From Lepidodermella squamata (taxonomy: Eukaryota; Gastrotricha): DNA of 64,000 bases. The stretch is from positions 3,596,001 through 3,660,000 of the forward strand of contig JBLDXI010000007.1 of the NCBI GenBank assembly GCA_047495785.1, in the 5' to 3' direction. Below are positions 51,885 to 62,534 of this stretch, piece by piece. Within the stretch, counting starts at the first letter, position 1. Each line of letters opens with the position of its first letter. Made by a program: the position numbers and the translations under genes. Below the pieces are notes generated by a model. That model was given only the letters and a program-made list of their open reading frames with translations. It made no database searches and was not told where the DNA came from.

Positions 51885-53925
51885 ATGCCCGGTGCAAACT
51901 TGCTGCTGTTTCTTCTGATAGCACCTGAAGTGCTGAGTAAGGGCGGCTTGAATCGGAAGGCTGCTGGTCTGGCAATGAACAAATTAACAAGCCGAGATTC
52001 TTCACGGTCGTACCAGTCTCAAAGCTCAGGCTCATCAGGCTCAGGGATTCACGTGCTCGCAATGCATGAGCACGAAGAGGGTGTAGGCGGGAGTGGCGAT
52101 GGAGAGGCGGGCGAGGAAGCGGATGGCGAAGGTGTTTCAAACGAACTAGTTCACAAGTTGTTCAACAATTACCACAAAGCCGCTCAAGCTTCTCCTAAGC
52201 TGGTTTTGCATCTTGATGTTCTACTATTCAAAATAAAGTCAACCGTAGAAAAGGAAGGACTTTTTGAAACAGTTGCTGCATTCTTCATGCGATGGTAAAT
52301 TTTTGAAAAATTGCGCTATGATCTCAGCTATATTCTTTGCGAGTTAAGGAATGACCCACGATTGCGATGGAATCCCAGCGATTATTCCAACATTACTTTC
52401 CTGACTCTTGATGCAGACCAAGTTGGCTTGCCTGACATTGCGGTAAGAATTCACCTATCGAAATCCTAGCAATGATAAAATTGGAAGCATGTTGCTCACG
52501 GGATTTTCACCGTTAAAATTTTATCCATTCTGCAATCAGCCAAGTATTTCATTTACCAATCTTTTGGAAAGTTACTTCAACAGCTGAAATTTATTCATGA
52601 CTCGGGCAAAAAAATGACCTAAGAATGTGAATTTAATTAAGATAACTAACGCTGCGGATCACCTGTATTCAATCACGCACGATGACAAGTTTATGATTCG
52701 CGTGAACTACGACGGTCAGCTGAAATACGTGCCCGCTGGTACGGCGCGAACTTGGTGCGATCTTGATCTCCGCGATTTCCCCTTCGACGTTCAAACATGT
52801 GCCATACAATTCGAGTCTTGGTCGCTCGAAAGCAAGCATCTAGTATTCGATGGTCGCAGTGAATTGATTGTGAGCATGGGAACCTATTAGTGAATTTTGA
52901 ATTTCTATCATAATATCTGCCTAAAGCTCGACAAAGACTTCTCATCGCAAGTTTGGACGTTTTGCCACTACACTGTCAAGGTACACATTGCAAGTATGTT
53001 GCTAAGCAGTTTGTGATTGCATCTTTCGATAGACATTTGATCATACTTACTTTACCAATGAATCGTTCTCACGGTTACGCTTCGAGCTGACAATGCGCCG
53101 CAAATCGTCCTTCTACGTTGTCAACTTGATATTTCCCTGCGCAACGCTTTGCATGATCCAAATGTGTGTCTATTTGATATCCTCGCAAAATACAACTGCC
53201 GATCGCATTGGTTTCGCCACGACTAACCTCCTTACATTGGTCGTTTTTCAAACCATCGTCACAGAAGAAATGGTTAGTGATAGATAATTTAATAGATAAC
53301 ATTACAGTATTGATTTTCTCAGCCCAAAAGTTCCGACGGAGTAACTGCGCTCTCGAAATACGTCATAGCACTGATTTGCCTCTCTGCTGTCGGAATTTTC
53401 GAGTCGATTCTAGTTGAGCGTATTTTGGCGCGGAAAACCGGGCCGCCACCCCACATCTGGCTAGTTGTTACTCGCCCAATCCCACTTTTGTGGTACGAGC
53501 TGCCCCAAGACGCCATTGAAGATCATCGAAATCAGCAGCCAAATGGTCCGGATCCTGGCGAAACCATAAAAGTTGACATCGAACCCTCTCAGAGGCCTGG
53601 CAGTCCTGTACCGTCGAGTCTCGTGTTAAAGCAACATATTCTATCTAATGGAATAACAAACTGCGAGGAAAAGCCGCCAAATTATGCTAACGTTCCTTTC
53701 CAAGTGATGAAGCCGCAGCCAAGCATAACGATTCCCGCAACGCCGAACAAAGTCATAGCTCTAGCAAATGCAAGACTGTGGCTTGAAATGGCATACAAAC
53801 TCGATGCGTTGTGCTTCATCATTTGTCTCTCGATGGCGATTGTCGTCCCAGCGTTGCTGTTTGTCCCGCGGCTTCTTCGGCCTACAATCAGCACGGAGTG
53901 CAGTAATCCTATGTCTTACGGCTGA
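51885..53925 (+). CDS. Cys-loop (nicotinic-like) ligand-gated ion channel subunit
   Basis: Six exons close in frame: 51885-52294, 52328-52442, 52642-52869, 52927-52980, 53033-53272 and 53323-53925, giving 549 residues. A signal peptide (ANLLLFLLIAPEVLS) is followed by a Ser/Gly/Glu-rich segment of about 70 residues. The ligand domain has DPRLRWNPSDYSNI, the Cys loop with 13 residues (CDLDLRDFPFDVQTC) and WTFCHYT. Then come TM1 (NLIFPCATLCMIQMCVYL), TM2 (IGFATTNLLTLVVFQTIV, then EEMPKSSD), TM3 (YVIALICLSAVGIFESIL), a loop of about 125 residues and TM4 (LDALCFIICLSMAIVVPALL). The EEMP end of TM2 recalls cation channels. No vicinal Cys pair is seen in loop C, so it would not be an acetylcholine alpha subunit. 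The first intron would be only 33 nt. AATAAA is at 54229. Confidence 0.85.
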
Positions 53926-54693
53926 AAAGATAACCGAATTTTCACACCGTAATGCGCATAGATATATAGTCGAGTTTAAATACACATTTTTAGCCATTGG
54001 TCCTTCTTGAACTTTAGTTATAGAACAGTATTTTGTTTTCAACTTTTAAAGAATTGAAATGCATGGAAATATTGTAAATTACTCAAATTGATATATCTTG
54101 CCTGAATCTATCAATCATATGAATCATTTCATCTTACTTCAACCGGTGTTGTCCTCATTATTGTTATAATCATATTGTTTTTCTCCACTGTATGAACAGG
54201 AATGAAAATTTGATCATGGAAACCGAACAATAAACGTAATTGTGTATAGCCATACGAGAAACGCTAAAATGTGCCTCTAAACCATGCAGACCTCAGCTTC
54301 AGCATTGCTGAATCGGTAAAAAGAGCGTCATAACAAACAGAACCATCCAACGAAATTTTAAGGATCATCCATTGATGACAGACTATTAATGTTATCACTT
54401 CAACCGGCGGGGCAATGCGATCGGTTTCAGTTACGGACGAGTAAGCCTGTTCGCTCCCCCAGTCTTAGTGTTAGGTGAATAAATGTGCACGTCAGCAGGT
54501 TCTTGCACTCTGTTACCAGCGTTGCGTCGCGCAGAAACGGATTAGGCGGATTATCTCCAGATTGCAACGTGGTATATATGAGCAAACATGGGCGATGAAA
54601 AACTTTTCAAAATATTCGTATTCAAAGCATCAGAATACAAGCAAACCCACCTACTCAAAGCGTGTTAATTTTCTGTAACATTTTGGCTGGAAA
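53926..54693. other. Intergenic stretch
   Basis: 3' UTR of the channel gene (AATAAA at 54229-54234), then the promoter side of the Thr-rich secreted gene. No other feature is recognised. Confidence 0.4.
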
Positions 54694-55681
54694 ATGAGGA
54701 TGCGGTCTTTTCTTATAATTGCTGGCGTCCTGCTGCTTATTGGTAAATTTTATTGATATTTATATTTAAATTATCAGTTTACATGCATAGATCAGATCGA
54801 TGGATGTTTCCCAACAACTAGCACCACGTCGTCATCAGTAATTTTTCTGCAGTTGTGTGTTCATTTTCAAGGAAATGTAATGTGATTTCATCTTAGTCTG
54901 GCTCATCGAACTCCGCGACAACTTTAACGGCTAAGGCAACCACTACGACTACGAAAACCACAACAACAGCAACAACAACGACAACAACAACTGCTACAAC
55001 TACTACATCAACTACCACAACAGCTACAACAACAACTGCAACAACTACGACGACAGCTCCAACAACGACGACAATACCGACCACTACGACTACGGTGGCG
55101 ACAACAACGACGACTACAGCACCGACCACAACTACGACGCCGCCGCGGTATTGGAAATGCGTGTATTCGTCCAAGTCCCAGTCCGGTGTCAGTGTGACTT
55201 ATTGCGTCGATTCGCCAGATTTCTGCTACTCGACTAATGGAACTTCAGATAATGTAGGCCTTTTATTCTTCCTTTCAATTCTAGTTTTGATTGCTTGATT
55301 GATCTTTCTTATTTCAGACAACTGGGACATTCACTAACAGCTATTCAAGTTGCTGCACGTCGATTATAAGCATGGGAACGGGCACCAGAGCTTCGAAAAG
55401 CTACTGCGCTGTCGGCTATTGGGCAGATTGCGCCTATAACAATGTGGCGATGTGCCAAGATTGGCCGGCCTCCTGTGCCCCCAACGATAGTGCTTTTTAC
55501 ACGGTATGAATTCCAAATACAGGTTCATTCGCAGTCAAATGATGCTTTGTAACTTTCCCAGCCTAGAACGAAGAATACGTTCAGCAATTACCAGCAGTGT
55601 GTTACAGCTATAAAGTGCAACTCATTCATATCCGGTTATACCTACTACGGAGATACAATCAATGTATGCCAAGGCGTTTAA
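54694..55681 (+). CDS. Secreted mucin-like protein: Thr-rich stalk plus cysteine-rich domain
   Basis: Five exons (54694-54742, 54791-54837, 54897-55253, 55318-55503 and 55562-55681) close in frame to 252 residues. A signal peptide (MRMRSFLIIAGVLLLIG) leads to a low-complexity stretch of about 75 residues, mainly Thr with Ala/Pro, which should be heavily O-glycosylated. A C-terminal domain follows with about 12 cysteines (KCVYSS, YCVDSPDFCYS, SCCTS, YCAVGYWADC, CQDW and CVTAIKCNS). The domain is not recognised. AATAAA is at 55752. The gene converges on the GH3 gene. The small second exon is needed to keep the frame, which supports the model. Confidence 0.75.
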
Positions 55682-55897
55682 AGACCAGGAGAAACCAGCT
55701 AAACCATAATTTTCTATACATTTTCCATAATTTGGTGCTGAGATGAAGCTGAATAAAATATGTTGAAAGACCGTAAAAACTCATTTTAAAATGGAGAAGA
55801 ATAAGTGGTAGACTTTATTTTCTTATATCCAATTTATTTCGCAACATCAATGCTGGTAAAAAAGGATAAAAGCTGAAGCAAAGAAAAATCAGTCTTT

Positions 55898-58166
55898 TTA
55901 TTGAGTATCACCGGGTAGAAGAGCTCGAGAAACAAGAAGGCTAAGCAACTCAGGGCTCTTCGTGTAGCGAGCTGTTTTGTACTGATTCGACGGCGCCCCA
56001 TTATTGGCTAGGATTAGCATTTTCAGCGCTTCAAAAGTTCCTCGTTGGACGGCAAGAACTCGAGGTGCTCCTATGGCTTGTTTAATTCTGAATGAAGCGT
56101 ATGGATATGACAGTTGACTTAGAGCTGAATCGAACGCAGCAGCTTCTTCTCGGCTCAATGGCCTCGTCAAACCCAGAATTTCGACGAAGATAATGTAGTG
56201 AAGTGTATCAGGTGGTTGCGAAGACAAGGCTCGGGCTAAACTTTCGCACTCCGTAGCTGTGAAATCGACGAGTCCTCTGCAGCCTGGCCAGGAATTAGCA
56301 GCATTTCGAAGAGCCTTATAGACCATTTCTTCGGTGGTCTTTTCGCCACGAATGTCCAGCATTGAACCAATTCGAGCACAAAATTCTACGACAGGAGCAG
56401 TTTGCCGCCTCCCGACACACCGGACAACATCTCCAACTCGATAGCGGTACAATCCTTAAGGTATCACAATGAAAAGAAATTTTGTCAAAATAATGATCTT
56501 ACCTCTCGGGCAGGTAACAACAAGCTCGTAGATTCTTCCTAGTTCCAACTGCTCGGCTAGCAAAGTATTTTCACCGGTCGCTTCTCCGTCAACAGTTGGC
56601 AAGAACTCGAAGAATGCGTAAGATGGCAGAATTGTGTACTGCACCGCTTCAGCCTGAGCTTCATCCAATGGTACGCCGAATAAACCTTCGCTTGCGCTGA
56701 ACATGTGAGACATGAACCGAGGTTTGGACCCGGCGTAAGCTCGTAATCTTTCGGCGTAAACCGCATGAGCACCGCTCAGCACGCAGACTACATCGGTGAG
56801 CCGTGGCCACAATCGCTCGACAATCCCGCAGAATCCAGCGTTGCATTCTCTCTCGATCCAAGTAGCTCGAACAGTGTCGGAACGTAGCAATGGCTCAACT
56901 TTTTCCGCAACCTCTCTTGGAATCTATTTAAAGAAATAGATGAAACCGTGAGGGATAGTTCAGCCCTTTCTCACCTGATTTACCGCATCGTTTCCTGGCT
57001 CGGAACCGAGTTTGCCATGTCTGACATCAGCAGCCAAATGATGCCAGTTTCTCTGGAGAAAATGAAGGCCATATAGCAGCGTTCCAGCAAAACCAGCCGC
57101 CAGACGACCCGAGTTAGCATCCAGCAAGGCGAATAGCCAATGAAGGTACAACTGTGCGGGTTCGGGCATGAAAGCTACAGCCTGAGTTGGCGTTGTTCTC
57201 GTCACATCTAGGATGTAAGGTCTTTTGCCTGGAGAGGCGCAAGAAACGGGGCCGATTGGAAGCTGGGCTGGGTCTGAGTAGCGCCAACGTGGAACAAAAG
57301 CCAGTTCGATAACTTTCAAAGGAGCGAATCTCAATAGGAAAGATTTGTTACGCTGAAGTCTGTAATGAAGCGGGTATAGTCGGTCTGAGAAGAATTGGCT
57401 TTGAACCCCAGCGGGTGATGGGATGAGCTTGCATTGGCCGGTTGTTCCTGAGGACACGTTGAGGCGAACGATGCAGTCACGGGTCAATAAATTCGACTCT
57501 CCTCTTGCGATTCGATTTACATAGACTGAGTTTTAGTGGAAAAAATTATCAAATTTCTTGAAATTCCTGAAATTTGTTTAACCTTCATAGTCTCCGTAGT
57601 TTGTGAGAGGAACCGTTGCTCGAAAACGCTCAACGGGATCTCCTACAGCCAAAATCTAACAAATTTTCAGTTAAAGTTTAGTTCATAGAATGAATACCTA
57701 CCTTATCAAAGCCAAATCTCTGTCCGATTTCCGTCTCTGAATTTTCAGCTAAAATACTTTGGAGGATCGCAGTTTGAGTCTTGCTTGTTGACCTTATTGA
57801 AAGCTCGATCAGCCAGGTTTTAAGAGCCCCACGAGTATACATATAGATATTGACCATGAAATGGGCCAAAGCGCTGAATGGGCTGAGATGGAGCTGAGAA
57901 ATCGGCATCAGGGCTAGAAGCAGGACAGCAAAGATCACAGGAAGAATCAGAGCTAGGAATGTTAAAGCTGCTAGGCATTGCTTTGCCTTGGTAAGTTCCT
58001 TCAAAACAACGTAAGTTACGGTCGAGATAACAGCTGCTGTAGCTGAGAATGTTAAGAAGTGACGGTTACGGCTGGTTAAATAGCCGAGCATAGCACTTTT
58101 CTGGATTGTTAGTCGAAGTGAGCCGAGTGACTTATTGCTCCTGGAGCACGCCGAAACGCAGCCCAT
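55898..58166 (-). CDS. GH3-domain protein with N-terminal membrane helices
   Basis: Five exons (57702-58166, 57583-57655, 56975-57525, 56503-56923 and 55898-56454) give 688 residues in frame. GH3 (auxin-responsive-promoter family, acyl-adenylate/amide-forming fold) is shown by FRATVPLTNYGDYE, the ATP-binding VSSGTTGQCK, YILPSYAFFEF, GRIYELVVT and GLYRYRVGDVV. Plant GH3 enzymes join amino acids to hormones; animal members (GHDC) have no settled activity. Two hydrophobic segments (about residues 37-56 and 64-88) precede the domain, so it is probably membrane-anchored. The N-terminus MGCVSAC could be lipidated. The stop codon overlaps an AATAAA. The family call is firm; function in animals is unknown. 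Confidence 0.88.
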
Positions 58167-58640
58167 GCCGAGCTTCCGGCTATGTAGGAAAACGACACTT
58201 GCTACGGAAAGGCGAGCTTGGCGTTAAGCCAGCCCCTTGAGACCCGCGTTATTCGATATCGAGAGCGCGCGAATGTTGCTTTTTTAGCGCAACCCTGGCC
58301 GCTGTGGACAAATCGATGCGGGAATTTCCTTTAGCAAAGGCAAAAAACAAGAACACGGCGTGTCACATGTCAGACGAATTTGTTATATATAACACTTTTT
58401 ATTCCATTTTTTTGCCTCTCATGGTACAATGTAAGAGATCCTCATTCATCATACATCCGGGCAAAAAATGAGACGCCATTTCGGCCTCAAAATATAGATG
58501 AACATAATTTTTCGATGAAAGCTGATTTGCCGCCTGCTTGTAAGCTGATCACCGAAGCTATCGATAATGCAAGAGCCTGACAGGTAAGGGTAAAATCGCT
58601 TCGAAATACTGAGTTAGGTTGCTGACATTCCAAAGGGTGA
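58167..58640. other. Intergenic stretch
   Basis: Promoter side of the GH3 gene and 3' flank of the next minus-strand gene. No feature is recognised. Confidence 0.4.
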
Positions 58641-59093
58641 TCACATCTGATTGCTGCGGTGAATGAACCAAAGCATAACTGCTAGGAAGACGAGGCAACA
58701 GAAAAACGTGATCGCATGTAAAATGAATCCGTAAAGCAGCGCGTCACTGTTGTCCACGTCTGGAATTTCGAAGAAAAACGTAGTTGTCGCGTAAGAGTTG
58801 TTGCTGAATGGAGATAGAACAGGCACAGGGTATGCTTCTCCAGACCCAACTAGAAGTTGCGTATTGATTGTCAAGCCGTTGTTAGAAGTCGGGCTGTAGT
58901 CGGAGGATGGGCGGCTCTGTCCGACGCGTTTGAGCTCGTTTAGCGCCACAGAAGCGGCGATTGATGAGGAGACAGATCGAGGTGGCGTTATCATTGGCGG
59001 CTTGTTGAGCGGGGCTGTTCGCGGGTCGCTCGGCGGCCGTGCGGTGGCGAGGCGCAGCAGCAAGCAAGCGACGTAGACGCAAGCCGTCGACAT
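58641..59093 (-). CDS. Small single-pass membrane protein, uncharacterised
   Basis: A 150-residue frame with a signal peptide (MSTACVYVACLLLRLATARP), a Pro/Ser-rich ectodomain with NNS sites, and one strong transmembrane helix near the C-terminus (LLYGFILHAITFFCCLVFLAVMLWF) ending in HRSNQM. This type I topology without a known domain could be a receptor accessory or a small surface protein. No introns are needed. The family is not recognised. Confidence 0.55.
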   Translation of the reverse strand: MSTACVYVACLLLRLATARPPSDPRTAPLNKPPMITPPRSVSSSIAASVALNELKRVGQSRPSSDYSPTSNNGLTINTQLLVGSGEAYPVPVLSPFSNNSYATTTFFFEIPDVDNSDALLYGFILHAITFFCCLVFLAVMLWFIHRSNQM

Positions 59094-60790
59094 CCGAGGT
59101 TCGAGCCAAGCTCACCGAAGCATGATTAAGACATTTCGCCTAAAAATAGGTTTAAAAGACTTGAAATTATTTTGAAAGAAATCTTTCATTAAAAAGATTC
59201 AAATGATGGAGACTGAAACTGAAACCGATTTAATTTGGCCGGTCGGTGCCGATAGAGAAGGCACCCTTTAGCGCTTTTTTTATGAATAGTGACACTGAAT
59301 TTAGTAGAACATGAGTAGCAGTGTCGAAGATGGCGGGGGAGGCTGTCTCGAAGCCTAACCACAGGGGGGACCCTTATGATTTTTTCCTGAGCGATGTAAG
59401 GGGGGACCCTTACCAATATCAACCTTTCGGTAAAATTCAAATCTTCTACACTAGAACTTGGTAATCTCGTCACAAGGTTTTTCATGCCAATAAAAGTATT
59501 TCCGAGGTGAATGAGTGGCACGATATTTCACTAAAGTCGAAGAAAATTGAAGTAAATTTTGGTAAATGAGGAGTAAAGAGTAGCGAAGACGGGCAAATGC
59601 CGTATAATTGAATGCGAGGATCAGCCCACGAGGAGTTGAAAAAATGGGGTAAAGACTAAATATCCTCAGATGTTCCAAGTAGGGTGTTACAAGTCAAGGT
59701 CCCTCATAATCGATTCTGAGTATCTATTTAATTAAGCCAGCTTTAACAGGGCTAACTTGTAGTTCATTTTGTTTTCCTGATAGCTTTTTACAAATGGAGA
59801 TGCCTGAACGTATAGCTTCATTTTCAAGGAAGATTCCTATTCATCTCTATATAATACAGCTATTGTATTTTTTCGCTAGCAACAAAAGTCAATTTTTAGG
59901 TTAAAATATGCAACATCAAGAGAAAATGTGGCTGTTCCGGATACTAGAATGGCGGGGGTCTCAGTTTTTTAGGTGACTGATGCTATGCGTGGCATGGCAG
60001 TCCTCGCAGATAAAACACGGCGGAGTAATCAATCGGCACAGCGCCAGCGCAGGATAAGCGGGCTCGTAATAATAACAATAAATAAGCAGCTTGACTCGCT
60101 GATCACAGCTGCGCGCGTATATGTAGTAGTCTACAACCCATAAATTGGCGTGATTGCGGGATAAGTACGCCGCTGATCCGCCGTTGTTTGCCTGATCATG
60201 CGGCGCCCGCCCGTCATCGTTCGGTGCGTGCTTCATCGCTCGCTCGATCACGCCGAGATTTCGCTATCGGCGCTTTTTTTGCGTGTCAACATAAGCGATG
60301 GCGCCCCCTTGAAAGTGCGTGCATTATTAAACACACTCTCAGCAATCACCTGTTGCCTGCAGCATGCGACTTTATTGCTCGTTAATTATTCAGTGGAAAC
60401 ACGCGTCACACGTCCTATACTTCGACTACGCCGCGATAATATACACGCCCGATGACAGGTTGTTCAAACTCATCATAGTCAAAATATCGCGCTTTAAGGG
60501 TTCTCGAAAACAAGTTGTTGCCAGATTCTTCACTGCAGGAATCGATTTTAGGTGTTTTACTCCGAACTAAAAACTGCAAATATTGGGTCATTAGTCCATG
60601 ACTCACGTACAAATCCCAAGGGAAAAGGGGTAATCCACTCGACGCCTCCTCATTGAATTCCCGAGAGCCATGAATAAGCAATAAGCAAGTAATTAGCTCT
60701 TGCCCATAATATTTCCGTCTCAATTGTTTTAGGGCCTGCTACAGTGCGACTTCGGTCTCGAAATGGCTTAAAATGTCTCTTCCGTACATT
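59094..60790. other. Gene-free stretch
   Basis: No supported gene. Open frames at 60188-60570 (+) and 60415-60723 (-) overlap each other and match nothing I know. A G-rich repeat of AGGGGGGACCCTTA appears twice near 59363 and 59399. Confidence 0.4.
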
Positions 60791-61598
60791 TCATTCAATA
60801 TATAGTTCTTCATCAATAATTGCTAACAAAATTTTGAAAAATTTCTGCCACGCCGCATCATCAGCCACACTGAATCGATCTTTCAATGATGTTCGAAAAG
60901 TCAGCAAAAAGCAGCTGAACGCATTCTAAATATATGACAGTACAAATTAAGATAAAAATAACGCTCAAAATCTTCTACTAACTTCGTAATCACGTGTTCT
61001 TAATCCGATGCTTGTATGACGTTCGGCATTCGCGAATTCCGAGATAATGCTCCGCAGTGCATCAGGGTTTTCCATTTCGTGAACCATATCGACCAGCGCG
61101 GCGCCTGTCTTAGGGCCTTGAATGTACCGCAGCCATGTATGCTCACCCAAATCGGCTAGTCCCACATTTTCTATCGGCTTGAAGTGCTTCAGGTATTGCG
61201 GATGCCTTGTCAGTAATCTGAAGGATTGAAAAATAATAGAAAAATTGTGCGGATTCATCGGCCAGGTCTCAAAACGCTGATATCAAATCCGAATCCGCAA
61301 ATAAAGTTCCCAATACCTGACTTTTGACCCGCTGAAAGTAATACACAAATCTTTGAACATCAAGAAAAAGCTGCCCATGTCATCACAGTCATCATAACTC
61401 TAACTCAGTTCCAGATAAGGTACGCTGCGAAACTTACGTTTGATAGAACAAAACCTTCAAGGAAATCAATGTTTTTAAGGTTTTAGTAAACATTCCTGAT
61501 CACAATTTTACCATATTATCGGTAGCATTTTCTGCGAACAGTTCTAACGAAGACAGTATAGCTTGTCTTTCCTGCTCTGTCAACGCTATCTTGGCCAT
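60791..61598 (-). CDS. Globin, four exons including a 17-nt exon
   Basis: Exons 61512-61598, 61438-61454, 60983-61217 and 60791-60925 give 157 residues, the usual globin length. The order is helix A (LTEQERQAILSSLELF), then B/C (LLTRHPQYLKHF, the common HPxY motif), helix E with Gln rather than His at the distal site (YIQGPKTGAALVDMV), and helix F with the proximal His (NAERHTSIGL), followed by the G/H helices (AWQKFFKILLAII). The 17-nt second exon supplies VLFYQ and restores both frame and globin spacing. Its acceptor is AAG, a weak form. Distal Gln globins bind oxygen in many invertebrates. No signal peptide is seen, so it is probably cytoplasmic. Confidence 0.82.
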
Positions 61599-61930
61599 GC
61601 CGCTTTAAAGTAAGGCTAAAATGTAGTTATCGGAACTACAAAGTCACGCTGACTTGCCTCAGAGTGAGAAATTACTTTTGAAACCAAGATCGGCCTCTTC
61701 ACTTAGTCTGAAACGAGCTCAAATATTGATTGCTCTCCGCTCTCGACCAGCGGTGAGCGGAAACTGACGTGAGCCGTAGTTGTTTCCCATGTTCAACGGA
61801 AGTAGTGGATTTTGTTTTCGATTATGCTACAATCGGGACTGAGTACCTTTTCCATCTTCATGCGTTTGAAAAATATTCGTGTTTTTTATTTAGTTTTGAT
61901 TTCTTAGCTAGATGAAGTGGTAAAAAGAGG

Positions 61931-62302
61931 TCAGTCCTCGTTGTCGGGGCACAGGCAAACACAGTGACTGCGGTAGAACTTGCCATCAGGCGGCGGCATG
62001 CGGAAGTCGCGAGATTGGCTAGCAAAGTCCGGCCCGGTGCGGAAAACCGGCTCTTGAATGACGGCGCCATATCGCGAGAATGCGTCCTCTTGTTCGTCGT
62101 AAACCATAGCCGGCTGAGTTGGGACGAAAGGAGTGGCAGGCTGATGGCGCTGGTAAGAACGAGCTCGAACTGGAGGCGAGAACCATGGTATCGAAGCGAT
62201 TGAGTTGACCATTATACGCTTATAGCAGAAGCAATTGCAGTTCCTCTGGTACTTCCAGTACGAAAAGTTGACCACAGGCTTCGGTGCAAGCATAGGTTTC
62301 AT
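61931..62302 (-). CDS. Small uncharacterised protein with cysteine-rich ends
   Basis: A 123-residue frame starting MKPMLAPKPVV with a compact Cys group (RNCNCFCYKR) near the N-terminus, a Pro-rich middle (RHQPATPFVPTQPAMVYDEQ) and a second Cys group at the end (SHCVCLCPDNED). An acceptor-like TTATTAG lies just before the ATG, and an upstream segment (MFFMFLVSMAAAE) resembles a signal peptide, but I could not join it in frame. The symmetrical CxC groups suggest metal binding or disulphides. No family is recognised. Confidence 0.45.
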   Translation of the reverse strand: MKPMLAPKPVVNFSYWKYQRNCNCFCYKRIMVNSIASIPWFSPPVRARSYQRHQPATPFVPTQPAMVYDEQEDAFSRYGAVIQEPVFRTGPDFASQSRDFRMPPPDGKFYRSHCVCLCPDNED

Positions 62303-62534
62303 ACACTAATAAGGAAAATCTTAAAAATATGTATTCATTCACTCGCAACAAACCTCTCTGCCGCAGCCATTGAAACTAGGAACATGAAAAACATGAACAC
62401 CAGAGGAAATCAATTAACAAATTAAGGATAGACGCTACACCCTAGCAACGGTTGCTAAAGGGATGAACTGAATTTACGGAATTTTCATCGGGCACGAGGC
62501 CGAATTGCCATCTGAAGTAGAAAAAACGCCAATC

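Noticed and set aside
54893-55174. Val-rich minus-strand open frame
   Set aside because: It is the complement of the Thr codons of the mucin-like gene; low-complexity shadow with no homology.
60188-60723. Overlapping open frames on both strands
   Set aside because: They overlap each other, lack known motifs and have no clear splice or polyadenylation context.
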